NCBI GenBank assembly: GCA_015143295.1
Contig: CM026567.1
Span: 9,938,416-10,002,415, forward strand
Direction of reading: 5' to 3'
From: Tetracentron sinense
Taxonomy: Eukaryota > Streptophyta > Magnoliopsida > Trochodendrales > Trochodendraceae
Length of the DNA: 64,000 bases
A program made the position numbers and the translations under genes. The notes below the pieces were generated by a model, which saw only the letters and a list, made by a program, of their open reading frames with translations, did not search any database and was not told where the DNA came from. Shown piece by piece: positions 46,521-57,573 of the stretch; the first letter of the stretch is position 1; every line of letters begins with the position of its first letter.

Positions 46521-46690
46521 GTTGCACACACTCAATCGAGTCGCACATAAATCCAGTCAAAGTGCACGTTGGCTGCATACACTCAACAAGGCTGCACACA
46601 CTCAATCGAGTCGTACATAAATCCAGTCAAAGTGCACGTTGGCTGTATACAATCAATAAGGCTGCACACACTCAATCGAGTCACATATAA
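46521..46690 (+). repeat. 70-bp tandem repeat in B2
   Basis: Units start at 46521, 46591 and 46661 (partial) with GCACACACTCAATCGAGTC and AGTGCACGTTGGCTG blocks. Degenerate TGCAC-rich relatives continue to about 46950. Confidence 0.85.
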
Positions 46691-47050
46691 TGCACTCTAG
46701 CTACTCAAATCCAATCAAGCTACACACTAGTTGCACACACGTAATCGAGTCGCTCACTGCACTCTAGCTGCATTCAAGTTTCACATTACACTCTAGCTGC
46801 ACATAATCAAGTTGCACTCAATACATCCTAGCTACATATTAGCTGCATACAAGGTGAAAGCCTCATCCAATGCATTCAAGTCACACTACACGTTGCACTT
46901 TAACCACATGCACTTAATCAAGTCGCAACTACAGTTGCATACCATTTACTTCATAGCATTATTTCAAACATAATCAAAATCCAGTGCCTCTCGGCTATAT
47001 CATAATCAAATTCGGCATCATTACAGTTCGACACCCACATGTTTCCTTAG

Positions 47051-47640
47051 ACATCCTGTGTGCTCCGTGACAATCTCATCACACTGCAGTCTCACCAGCA
47101 TGTCCCCCTTTTGTGACACCCCCGTGTGTCCTAGACATCCTGTGTGCTCCGTGACAACCTCGTCACACTGCATCCTTACTAGTATGTCCCCCTTTTGTGA
47201 CACCCCTGTGTGTCCTAAACATCCTGTGTGTTTCGTGACAACCTCGTCACACGGCAATCTCACCTGCATGTCCCCCTTTTGTGACACCCCCATGTGTCTT
47301 AGACATCCTGTGTGCTCCGTGACAACCTCGTCACACTGTAGTCTCACTAGCATATCCCCCTTTTATGACACCCCCATGTGTCCTAGATATCCTGTGTGCT
47401 CCGTGACAACTTCGTCACACTACAGTCTCACCAGCATGTCCCCCTTTTATGACACCCCCGTGTGTCCTAGAAATTCTGTATGCTCCGTGACAACCTCGTC
47501 ACACCGTAATCTCACTAGCATGTCCCACTTTTGTGACACCCGCGTGTGTCCCAAACATTCTATGTGCTCTGTGATAATTTCGTCATACCGCATCTCACCG
47601 CATGCCCTCCTTAGAGATGCCCCCATGCGATCTCAACATA
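47051..47640 (+). repeat. 84-bp tandem repeat in B2, seven units
   Basis: Unit starts at 47051, 47135, 47219, 47303, 47387, 47471 and 47555, exactly 84 bases apart; the last is decayed. As 84 is a multiple of three, open frames with a 28-residue period exist on both strands. A looser group with similar CATGTCCCCCTT words continues to about 47880. Lies in the 3' untranslated zone of B2. Confidence 0.95.
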
Positions 47641-48124
47641 CGAGTCTCCATTGACACCGATTCAATATGCCGACACTCACCACATGTCCCCCTTAGAGAC
47701 CCCCCCGTGCGACCTTGACATATGAGTCCCTATTGATGCCGAGTCAATACATCGACACTCACTGCATGTGTGTCCCCTAACACCCCATGTGTTCTGACAC
47801 CCTATATGTCCTCCAACACTATACGTGTCCCCTTTTAACACCCTGTATGTTTTTGACACCCCGCGTGTCCTCCGATCGTTTCAGTTAATATCTCTCGAGA
47901 AACACTGCTTCGATCAATACCCCCTGCCACTTCTGGGTCACGCCATCTTTGCTCAATTTTCTTTCCCAGCTACTCGCTATCCCATAGCAGTAGTCTTGGT
48001 CATGTCTCGTGCACCACCACTTGCACAGCACGCATCATGCCGCATCCCCAAAATTCATTTTTAGAGTAAAAATCAGATGATTCCAGTCTTTGTTGTTCAA
48101 TTGCCAATCTCGACACTCTCCGTC

Positions 48125-48137
48125 AAAGAGGGGCAGC
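48125..48137 (+). other. B2 polypurine tract
   Basis: AAAGAGGGGCAGC immediately before the right LTR. Confidence 0.65.
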
Positions 48138-50337
48138 TATAAGCACCAAATTTTTACACCCCTATCCTAACCATGGTTAAGGATTCTTAACCATGGTTAT
48201 CCCAGTCGAGTCCTTTAGTCCTAGGACAAATCCTAGTTGACCTTAGGTGCACCCTAGTCAAACCTAGGCATCACCCTATTCAAACTCTAGGATTTAACCC
48301 TCGTTAAACCCTAACCCTAGGTCAACCCTAACTTAAACCCTAGGACTTAATTCTAGGTAGAGCCCTAGTTAACCTTAGGTAAACCCTAGTCTAACCCTAG
48401 GACCCAAATCCTAGTCGGGATCAAGCCCTAGCCCTAGGCCCTTAGGGCTTAAACCCTAAATCCAAACCCAAGCCCTTAGGGCTTAAGTCCAAAACTCCTT
48501 AAGGCTCAAACCTCTCGCCTTGGGCCCAAGCCCAGGCAAAAAAATTTGAATTCGAGCCTCGTACCATATGCCTGCATGGGCCAAGACCCTGTTGGGCAAA
48601 AACCAAAATGTGCGGTAATATGTTTACCGACCCCCATTTTTGCTCAGGCTTGGGAATGGCGGTAAACATATTGCCCTCACTCCCTGTATCATCTTCAAAC
48701 AGCTCACCGACTCCCCTGCGGGCTCAGGCATGCCTGGATCACCCAACTCCAATCTTAGTCACGCATCTCCACCTCCTATAACACCCACCAACCATTGTCA
48801 TAATGCCAAGGGTCTCCCCAACCCCTGGCTTATAAATGGAAGTGCCCTCACCCCCCATGACCAAAACAGATTGGAAAACCCCCACCTCGAACCCTGATCA
48901 TCTATGGAGTTTTGCCCTTTTCCTAGGCATCCAAACGAAGCCCCAGCAGCTCCCTTGCTCATCCCCAACTCATGTGTAGCAGTAGCACCGTGCACCACCA
49001 CCGTGGACCACCACCCATCACTACCACAACCCACATCTCAGCGAGGAGAAGTAGCAACAGGGTAGGGCTTCCCCCTACCCCTATTTTTTTCTATTTTGAG
49101 CATTGTGAGCCCCTAGTCCTTTCAGGAGAGTTTCTCTTTTGATTTTACAATAAACCCCTTATGGGGGTCTCCTCCATCTTCATCATAGTTGTGGGGAGCC
49201 CCCTAGGGGTATAGCACCACTTCAGGTGGCCTCAAGGGCTTCTGGGGTCCCCCACACCATGGGGGAACCCCTATTACACCTCTGATAGCAGCCCTATAGG
49301 GCTATGTTCATTTTCTAAAAAAATGCAGGGTGTTGGTAAACTCAGTACCGACACCTAGAGAGCTTGTTGTTCCAGGACCTGTAGGGGCCACCTAAGCTAA
49401 CCCTGGTCCTGTCCAGGGCACGGGTTAACACCCTAACCCTCTTTTGAAGCTAACCTGGGCTTCGCAGACCTCCCACATCACCTTAACCTTGGTTAATTGA
49501 TATGAGTTTAAAAACTTTCAAAGTGTCGATAATTTGATTACCGACATTTATTATTTTATGTGTAGTGATGTTTGGGCCCACACCAGGCCCACATGTGGCA
49601 TCCCTCGAGGCCCACAGCAGGCCCATGGACTTCTCCCCAGTTTGAGCTTCAAAATCAGGGGTCATGGACCCCAGGGGCCCACCCCTAACCTAAGTTATGG
49701 TCCCTTAAACTATCGTTAAAAGTTGTTGGAACTGGCGGTAAAACATTCACCGTAATTCTGATTCTGTGAAGGACCTATATTGGCGGTAATGTATTTACCG
49801 CCAATTCTAATCCTGAATTTCATGGGCCTTGTAGTGGCCCACAGCCTATTGGAGGCCTCCACCAAACCTAAACTAGCCCATAGGGCCCATCCCAAGCATG
49901 CCCAGGCCTTGCCCCTGCCTTAACCATGATTAACTCAACCCTGGTTAAGAGTTAAACATGGTTAATCGGTCAAACTTTGTGGAAAAATTCCAAAAAATTC
50001 TTAAAAATCCAAAATACTCTGAAACTTCCAAAAATATTAAATTTGGACTATGTAAACACGTTTAACCACGGTTAGATGAGCTTAACCATGGTTAACACTT
50101 GGTTTAACCATGGTTAAGCCCATGTAAACCCTAAAAAATCCCAAAAAATCTGAAAAAACCTAGAATGGCAGTATAAGTTAAAATCCAGCTTTATACACTG
50201 CCTAACCTTGGTATCAGCACTAACCATGGTTATACCTAGGTCTTAACCATGGTTCAATTCATTCAAATTTGGAAGATTTGGGGAAAATTCCCTAAAAATG
50301 TTCAAACAACGCTGAAGGACCATAAACATATCTTGGA
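48138..50337 (+). repeat. B2 3' LTR, cut by E2
   Basis: Starts TATAAGCACC (TG changed to TA) and follows the left LTR to CATATCTTGGA, where E2 begins. It lacks the solo LTR present in the left LTR. GGCGGTAA-N5-TTACCGCC at 49782-49802 is a perfect hairpin. Confidence 0.88.
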
Positions 50338-50514
50338 TGTAGCACCCTGGACTTTTTCATATGTAATGAATAACACTTTCATTGCCATTTGGCCTTTCAC
50401 ATGGTCCAACGCAAGTTGAATCGTCAAAATCCGACTAACGAGTCAAAAGATATGGCCAAAAGACCGAAGTGGAGAAAATGAGGAAAATCAGTAAAATGGG
50501 CAAAACACAGACCA

Positions 50515-50710
50515 ACTGGTCGACCGCTCCAGCCACCGGTCGACCCGTAGCCTACCGGTCGACCGCTCTACCCACTGGTCGACTGCTATCGCACTAATTT
50601 TGTACAGAGGATTTTTCCAGAGACGAGGTTTTGGACAGATCGACTGCTCCAGCCAACCGGTCGACTGCTAGACTACCGATCGACCGCTTTTATGACTGGT
50701 TGACCGCTCC
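50515..50710 (+). repeat. GGTCGACC palindrome array, E2 LTR
   Basis: Eight words of the form (C/T)GGTCGAC(C/T)G(C)T, in two groups of four, with spacers containing AGCCA(A)CC. Lies 75-270 bases upstream of the TATA box. Confidence 0.88.
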
Positions 50711-50785
50711 TCGAGTACTTTGCCTATTTGGTCTGTTTTAGTCGAGATTTTAAGGGTAGGATGGTCATTTGACCACCCCATTTTC

Positions 50786-50793
50786 TATATAAA
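50786..50793 (+). promoter_or_regulatory. TATA box of E2 LTR
   Basis: TATATAAA in CTATATAAACCCTAA, downstream of the palindrome array. Confidence 0.65.
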
Positions 50794-52538
50794 CCCTAAT
50801 TCCGTGGGTGAGGGTTTCATAAACCCTCAAGGCTTATATTGGGAGGTTTAGAGAAGGGAGAGAAAGGAAGAGTAGGGGTTTTGCTAAAAAAAGAACCCAT
50901 CTCAAGCAAGGATTTTCTACTCCAAGGATCTAATCTCATCTTCCCTTAAGTTCTCCTCTTAAAGGTTAGTACACCCTACTAACTCCCTTAGCAATAACCT
51001 AGGTTTTCTAAACCAACTGATGATGTTAATCTTGTATTATTCCCTTTTCCTTTGAGATGCACTATTTTACCTAAATATAAACAAGAAGAATGTAAAAAGT
51101 AGGATGTATGAACGTATGATGGGATGAGGCGATTGGATGCTGTATGAATGTGGTGTGATGTGTGTATGGAAAATGGTGGAAGGGCATTCTACAAATAACG
51201 AAGACACCATGATGTTTGTGTGAAATATACGCTCTAAGAAATTGAAATAACATGACTATGAATGGGGGATGTCAAGTGTTTGATAAAACGCCTAAATAAG
51301 AAATTAATGGATTTTAAGGAAGAATATGAAAGTAGGGCTTGTGTGATTTTTCCAAAAATGATAAATTGATTCAATGTCTTATATGCTTGCCTATTTTCCT
51401 TATGTTAGAATTAGGATTGAAAATGTCATATGCCATTTCTTTAAATTGCTCATGTCATCATGGTTGCCACTATTGATAAACACACAAGCACACATGCATG
51501 CATGAACCCGGTTTTTCAAGAGTATTTGCACATGATAAATCAAACAAGAAAAAAAGCATATGTCAAGGAGGTTGGTAGCCCAAGTAAAGGGTGCTAACCT
51601 CTCGCTCACAAGTGAATAAAACAAGAACATGTCAAGGAGGTTGGTAGCCCAAGTGAAGGGTGCTAGCCTTTGGCTCACAAGTGAAAGAGAACAAGTACAT
51701 GTCAAGGAGGTTGGTAGCCCAAGTGAAGGGTGCTAGCCTCTGGCTCACAAGAGAATGAAATGTTAAGGAGGTTGGTTGCCCAGGGATGTGCGGGTACTAG
51801 CCTCTGGGTCACAAGTATACAAGTCAAGACAGAAAATACAAGACAAGACAGACACACATGAATGACTTTCACAAGCAGGACCGAGAGATGAAAAGGGTTT
51901 CCCAACATTAGTTTTACCGATGTTTTCGCATTCCTGCACGCATGTCAAGATATTGATATTGCTTCATGTTCAATGCTATTTATCTTATGCTCCTAGTATT
52001 GCTTTAGTTGATATTTCGTATCGTGTTTACTGTTGTTATGCTTTTGTTATTGCTATGGTTAGCAAGTAGCTTGTACTCGCTAAGTGTTCCATGCTCAGCC
52101 GTACTTTTATGTCGGCAGGTTCCATGGATATCCTTGACCCTGAGCCTTGGGTCGAGGAAGAGTACATAGAGGAGAGGGAGCCACTTATCCCGCTGTAGTC
52201 TCAGGAGGATAGGGACTTGGACTTATGGCCATACCTCGACTACTGTTGAGAGGAGAGTCCGAGAGAGTTCTTTTGTATATTTAGATATTTTGATAGGTGG
52301 GCATGTCCACCTTTACTTTAGTCATGTATTGTAGATAAACTTGGAATACTAAGATGGTTTATGAGAAAAGAAAAGGTTAGCTCCCATTTCAGCATTCATG
52401 ATATAGTTTCCGCACTCTGATTTTTATTGTGTTATATCATGTTTAGCTTTGTTTACTATAGGATGGTTTGGCAGGTATGTATAGTCAAACCTAAAGTATC
52501 CCTTAACTCCTAGGGGATATTTTGGGGCGCGACAGAAG

Positions 52539-52550
52539 TGGTATTAGAGC
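52539..52550 (+). other. E2 primer binding site
   Basis: TGGTATTAGAGC: the tRNA-Met site with one C-to-T change, four bases after the LTR end, as in E1. Confidence 0.88.
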
Positions 52551-52856
52551 TCTAGGCATTAGAGTCCCTAGGGTCACTTTGTACTTGATACTGTAATTGA
52601 ACAAGGCCTTAGGTGTTATGAAAGAGTTGTATTCCAAGTATAGACTAACAAGTTAGTCTTGGCCAAAAATGGTTGAACTTCAACCAAACTTAAAGTCCTA
52701 CGCTAGGAACACGGATTGTAAGTTATGCTATTGTGTTGTATACCATGTGTGCATTATTCTGTGCTTAGTAAAATATGTTTTGAATGAATGGTGAAATTAT
52801 TACTAAATGCGTATCCAAGTTAGACTCATGTTGTACTAAAGTCCTCAGGAGTAATC

Positions 52857-54071
52857 ATAAGGCGTGGTGCACGGGGTCGCGGATACAATACTCGGGGCAA
52901 TAGAAGTGATGCTCCATCGGCTGATGATCAACCCAATTTTGCCCAAGCCTTTGTTTCAATAGTCAGGACTTTGGCTATGCTAGCAGTAAGGCAACCGGCT
53001 ACTCCACCTAATACAGCACTTATACCTACTCCTCCCAATCGGGCACAAGCCGGAATAGAGGCTTTTCGGAGGATGAGGCCCCCAACATTCTATGGTAGTA
53101 TTGATCCACTTGTTGCCGAAGGATGGATCCGGTAACTTGAGAAGATATTCTCAGTATTGACACCTACTGAGGCAGAAAGGGTTACTTGGGCCACCTTCAG
53201 GCTTGAAAGTGAGGTCGATCATTGGTGGAGGTCCGTGCTTAGGACCCGAGATTTGACCTGACAGGGTCAAGTGTGGACATGGGGTGAGTTTTTGGACGTC
53301 TTTTACAAGAAGTACTTTCCGGTCGGGATGAAGGAAAAGAAAGAAGTTGAATTTATTACCTTATAGCAAGGTAATATGTTTATAGCGGCTTATGAAGCCA
53401 AGTTTTTAGAGCTATCTCGATTTGCTCTGCATATGATAGCGACCGAGGCAATGAAAGCCCGAAAATTTGAGAGATGATTAAAGGCTTACCTCAAAGATCG
53501 AGGTTCGATGTTCCGGCACGAGACTTATTCTGAGGTAGTAGACAAAGTGCTATTAGCAGAGGCTAATTCTGAAGAGTTCTTCAAGAGAAGAGGGATGGAG
53601 AAAGGACAGTCAAGTAGTTAAGGGGAGAAAAGAGCAAGGAGTAGCTCGTATCAGTCTGCAGGGCCCACTCAGTCACAGAGGATACATTCGGCACCACAGG
53701 CTCCCCGCCTTTTTACTGCACCGGCTACCTCATATGCTCCTCGCCCTGCACTACCCCAGACTACGGGTTATGCTCCTCCCACCTATTCACATGATGTTTG
53801 CACCCTTTGTGGAAGGATGCATCTAGCAGGGGAATGCCGAAAGGCTACCGGAGGTTGTTTTCATTGTGGCGACCAAGGGCAGTAGGCCACTGGCGACATC
53901 TACCAGCTCAGTCATAGGGGAGTAGGCTCCCTATTAGGCAGAGTTCTCAGCAGGGCTCTTCCCAGGCTTCGATGGCTTCACCATCTACACGGCCTCCTCG
54001 CTGAGCCACCCAGGGCCGAGTTTTTGCTCTATTAGAGAGAGACACACGTACATCTGATGATGTCATGCAAG
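52857..54071 (+). pseudogene. E2 gag, degenerate
   Basis: Aligns with E1 gag from the start codon (ATA here, ATG in E1). Readable: RRGARGRGYNTRG, AGIEAFRRMRPPTFYGS, FYKKYFPVG, AYEAKFLELSRFA and the half knuckle CFHCGDQG. At least four nonsense codons (for example after WIR and after RDLT) and frame changes. The second half of the zinc knuckle is destroyed near 53885. Ends at the putative donor after DDVMQ. Confidence 0.85.
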
Positions 54072-54206
54072 GTACACAAGAATTCTAGAAGTTTTATGTT
54101 GTGAAAAATTTCCATTCTATGATGAGTTGTTATTTATACTAGGGGTTACCTATGTATGATGTATGTCTTGTTTGAAATCTATTGATGTTAGTGTTTAATC
54201 GTATAG
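54072..54206 (+). other. Putative gag-pol intron of E2
   Basis: 135 bases, GTACACAAG...CGTATAG, AT-rich. Joining 54071 to 54207 gives Q-G-T-L-L-V-N-E, matching E1 across its own junction. If retained, TAG at 54086-54088 ends Gag. Same position, same GTAC donor and same in-segment stop as E1, but with little other similarity. Confidence 0.68.
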
Positions 54207-57200
54207 GCACTTTATTAGTGAACGAATGTCTAGCCTGAGTGTTGATCAACACAGGGTCCACTCACTCCTTTGTCTCACCCAGTTTCGCAAAAGGATTTTC
54301 AACTGAGGCTACTACGTTAGAGTGGGAGTTGACCATTGCAACTCTACTTGGCAAGTCAATTGATACAGATAGAATATTTTGAGATTGTGTGCTTCAAGTG
54401 GGGGAGAATGAACTATTAGCCGATCTCATTGTCCTAGACATCCAAGACTTGGATTTCGATGTCATCCTAGGGATAGATTGGTTATCTAACCACCACGGCC
54501 ATATTGCATGCATTGAAAAGATGATGAATTTCAAGCCGAAAGGAGTAAAACAACTTCACTTTCGAGGATTGAGAGAAAGGGATATTGCTCGCTTGGTAGC
54601 TTTGAGCTTAGTAAACCTAGAAGCACAAAACTCCTCGGCCATTCCGGTCGTGAGTGAGTTCTTGGATGTGTTTCCAGAGGAACTTCCCGGATTGCCTCCG
54701 AATCGGGAGATTGAGTTCACGATAGAGCTTGCTCCGGGCACTGCTCCGATTTCAAGGGCACCATATAGAATGGCCCCGATAGAGCTTGAGGAGCTGAAAA
54801 AGCAGATTGAGGAGTTACAACAACTTGGTTTCATCCAACCGAGTTTCTCACCATGGGGAGCTCCGATCCTCTTTGTAAAGAAGAAGGATGGGTCAATGAG
54901 AATGTGCATAGTTTACAGGTAGTTGAACAAGGTAACTATCAAGAATTGTTATCCCTTGCCACAGATAGACGACCTATTTGACCAACTGAAGGGAGCGAGA
55001 TTCTTCTCTAAGATTGATCTTAGGTCGGGATATTATCAGTTAAAGATCAAGGTGGGAGATGTTCCGAAGACGGCTTTCAAGACTCGGTATGGGCATTACG
55101 AGTTCCTTGTTATGCCTTTTGGGCTGAAAAATGCACCGGTGGCGTTCATGGATTTAATGAACCGGGTGTTCCGATCGTACTTAGATCGATGCGTGATTGT
55201 GTTCATCGATGACATTTTGGTGTATTCCCAGACACAGGAAGATCACACACGAGACCTCTGCCTTGCTCTGGAGATGTTGAGAGAGCAAAGGCTAAATGCC
55301 AAATTGAGTAAGTACGAATTCTAGTTAGAGAAGGTACCATTTCTCAGGCATGTAGTGTCAGCTGAGGGCATTTCTATTTACCCGGCGAAGATAGAGGCAG
55401 TTATGAGCTGGGAGAGACCCAAGAGTGTCACCGAAATCCGGAGTTTCCTTGGATTGGCAGGCTACTACCGGAGGTTTGTGGACGGATTCTCCAGTTTGGC
55501 TGCATCTCTCATTTACCTGACGAGGAAAAATGCCAAGTTCAGTTGGAGTGACAAATGCAAAGTGAGCTTCCAGGAGTTGAAGAAACGCCTTACCATGGCT
55601 CCCATCCTCACAGTGCCTTCTGGGAGCGGCAGTCTTGTCGTATATAGCGACGCCTCCCACGTGGGATTGGGATGTGTGCTCATGTAGCACGGAAAGGTCA
55701 TTACCTATGCCTCAAAGAAATTGAAGGAACATAAAAGAAATTATCCAACTCACGACCTAGAGCTTGCTGCGACTGTGTTTGCATTGAAGATTTGGCGACA
55801 TTATCTCTATGGGGAACAGTTGAGGTATTCACGGACTATAAAAGCCTTAAGTATTTGTTTTCCCAGAAAGAGCTAAATCTGAGGCAAAGAAGATGGGTAA
55901 AGTTTTTGAAGGACTATGAATGCTCTATTTAATACCATGCAGGAAAAGCGAATGTGGTTGCGGATGCATTGAGTAGGAAGTCACATGGGCTTGTTGCATA
56001 CATGATGGTCTGAGAATGGAAGTTGTTGGAGGATGCCTCCAACCTCGACCTTTGCTTTGCTCATCCTACTCATGGGCCATTGATGGAAAATATCACGGTA
56101 AAGCCGTGCATCATAGATCGGATCCGAGAGTTGAAAGTAGCGGATGCCGAGTTGATCGCATTCCGTGACAAGGCGGTTAGCAAAGGAAGCGAGGATTTCT
56201 CCAAGAACGGTGATGGGGCAATCACGTTCAAGGGTAGACTTTGTATCCCCGCCAATGAAGAGCTTAGAAAATAAATTCTGGATGAAGCTCACCGGTCCAA
56301 GTACATAGTTCACCCCGGGGGTACCAAAATGTCTAGAAACTTGAAGGGGCACTTTTGGTGGCGAAACATGAAGAGAGAAGTGGCCGAGTATGTGTCAAAA
56401 TGCTTGGTGTGCCAGCAAGTCAAGGCCGAACATGGAGACCGGCAGGACTTTTACCTTCTCTCCCTATTCCCGAGTGGAAATGGGAGCACATATCTATGGA
56501 CTTCATTGTGGGGTTGCCGAAGACGGTCAGAAACAATGATGCTATATGGGTAGTAGTTGACAGACTCACGAAGTCCGCCCATTTCTTACCGTACCGGATT
56601 ACCTTCAATTCCAATCAGTTGGCTGCATTGTATGTTAAAGAAATAGTGAGGTTGCATGGAGTACCAGTGAGCATTGTCTCGGATCGGGACCCTCCATTCA
56701 CTTCCAGGTTCTGGAAGAGCTTTCAGAGTGCCATGGGATCCCGGTTGGACTTTAGCACGGCTTTCCATCCACAGACGGATGGGCAAATCGAGCGAGTGAA
56801 TTAGATTATTGAAGATATGCTCCGGGCATGTATGTTGGATTTCAAGGGAAGTTGGGAAGATCACCTACCTTTGGTGGAATTCGCCTACAATAATAGTTAT
56901 CAAGCGAGCATTCAAATGGCGCCTTTTGAGGCTTTGTACGAAGGAGTTGTAGATCCCCGTTGTATTGGGATGAAGTTGGGGAAAGAAAGGTTTTGGGCCC
57001 TGAATTAATTGAACAAACCACGGATATGGTCAAGCTTATCCAGGAAAGGTGGAAGACCGCACAGGATAGATAGAAGAGCTACGCTGACAACTGAAGGAGA
57101 GATCTTGAATTTCGAGTTGGCGACTTTTTTTTTTTCAAGATTTCACCAACTAAGGGTGTTATGAGATTCAGGAAGAGAGGCAAGCTTAGTCCAAGGTACG

Positions 57201-57535
57201 TGGGTCCGTTCAAGATCATTACTAGAGCCGGTGAGGTGGCTTACCGTGTTGTCTTACCCGCTCACATGGCGGCGGTCCACAATGTGTTTCACATCTCCAT
57301 GCTCCAAAAGTACATCCCGGACCCTTCTCATGTCATCGAGCTTGATCCAGTAGAAATTCGGGAGGATCTCACACTAGTTAAGCAACTAGTGCAGATCTTA
57401 GATAGGCGAGATCAAGTCTTGCGCAACAAAATCATTCCCTTGGTCTTGGTAAGATGGAAACACCATTCAATGGAGGAAGCTACATGGGAACGAGAGGCCG
57501 AAGTGAGAGAAAAGTACCCTCAGTTATTTGTTTAG
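54207..57535 (+). pseudogene. E2 Pol, degenerate
   Basis: Protease box reads NTGS (Asp to Asn). RT box FIDD is intact (near 55201). The best open pieces are 54389-54922, 54923-55324 and 55355-55687. Stops where relatives have Glu/Gln/Trp (54920, 55322, 55685 and others); one-base losses in RNase H (near 55820) and after the integrase finger (near 56433). Integrase core keeps [16 protein letters not shown] and [12 protein letters not shown]. The chromodomain (VRWKHHSMEEATWERE, 57386-57535) is intact to TAG 57533. Inactive copy. Confidence 0.9.
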
Positions 57536-57573
57536 GACCTTGTCGTTCCCTTATATTTTGTTGTGGTTTTGTG

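Larger units (their letters stand above)
40491..48137 (+). mobile_element. B2 interior, 7.6 kb, gag relic and no pol
   Basis: Between the primer site and polypurine tract I find only a short leader ORF, two gag fragments, then non-coding sequence rich in TCCCCAGC words and tandem repeats. No RT, RNase H or integrase motif is recognisable. Such elements (LTRs plus gag traces, no pol) depend on relatives for mobility, like the TR-GAG/LARD classes. 43600-46450 holds no supported gene. Confidence 0.7.
50338..52534 (+). repeat. E2 5' LTR (2197 bp)
   Basis: Starts TGTAGCACCCTGG, ends GCGCGACA. Blocks shared with E1: the first 130 bases, a GGATGGTCATTTGACC-like block, GGCGATTGGATGC and the TCCATGCTCAGCCGTACTT region. 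Between them lie private repeats: palindromes (50515-50710) and four units of about 68 bases (51560-51812) carrying AAGGAGGTTGGTAGCCC. Confidence 0.9.
50338..57573 (+). mobile_element. E2: Tekay-type chromovirus, older and decayed
   Basis: 5' LTR, primer site, gag and pol, inserted in the B2 right LTR with TTGGA (50333-50337) as presumed duplication. Interrupted at 57574 by D, so its 3' LTR is outside the window. LTR start and several internal blocks match E1. Many stops in both genes. Confidence 0.9.

Noticed and set aside
47058..47654. 198-residue Cys/Ser-rich repeat protein
   Set aside because: The frame exists only because the 84-bp unit is a multiple of three; the opposite strand is open too, and it lies in retroelement 3' untranslated sequence.
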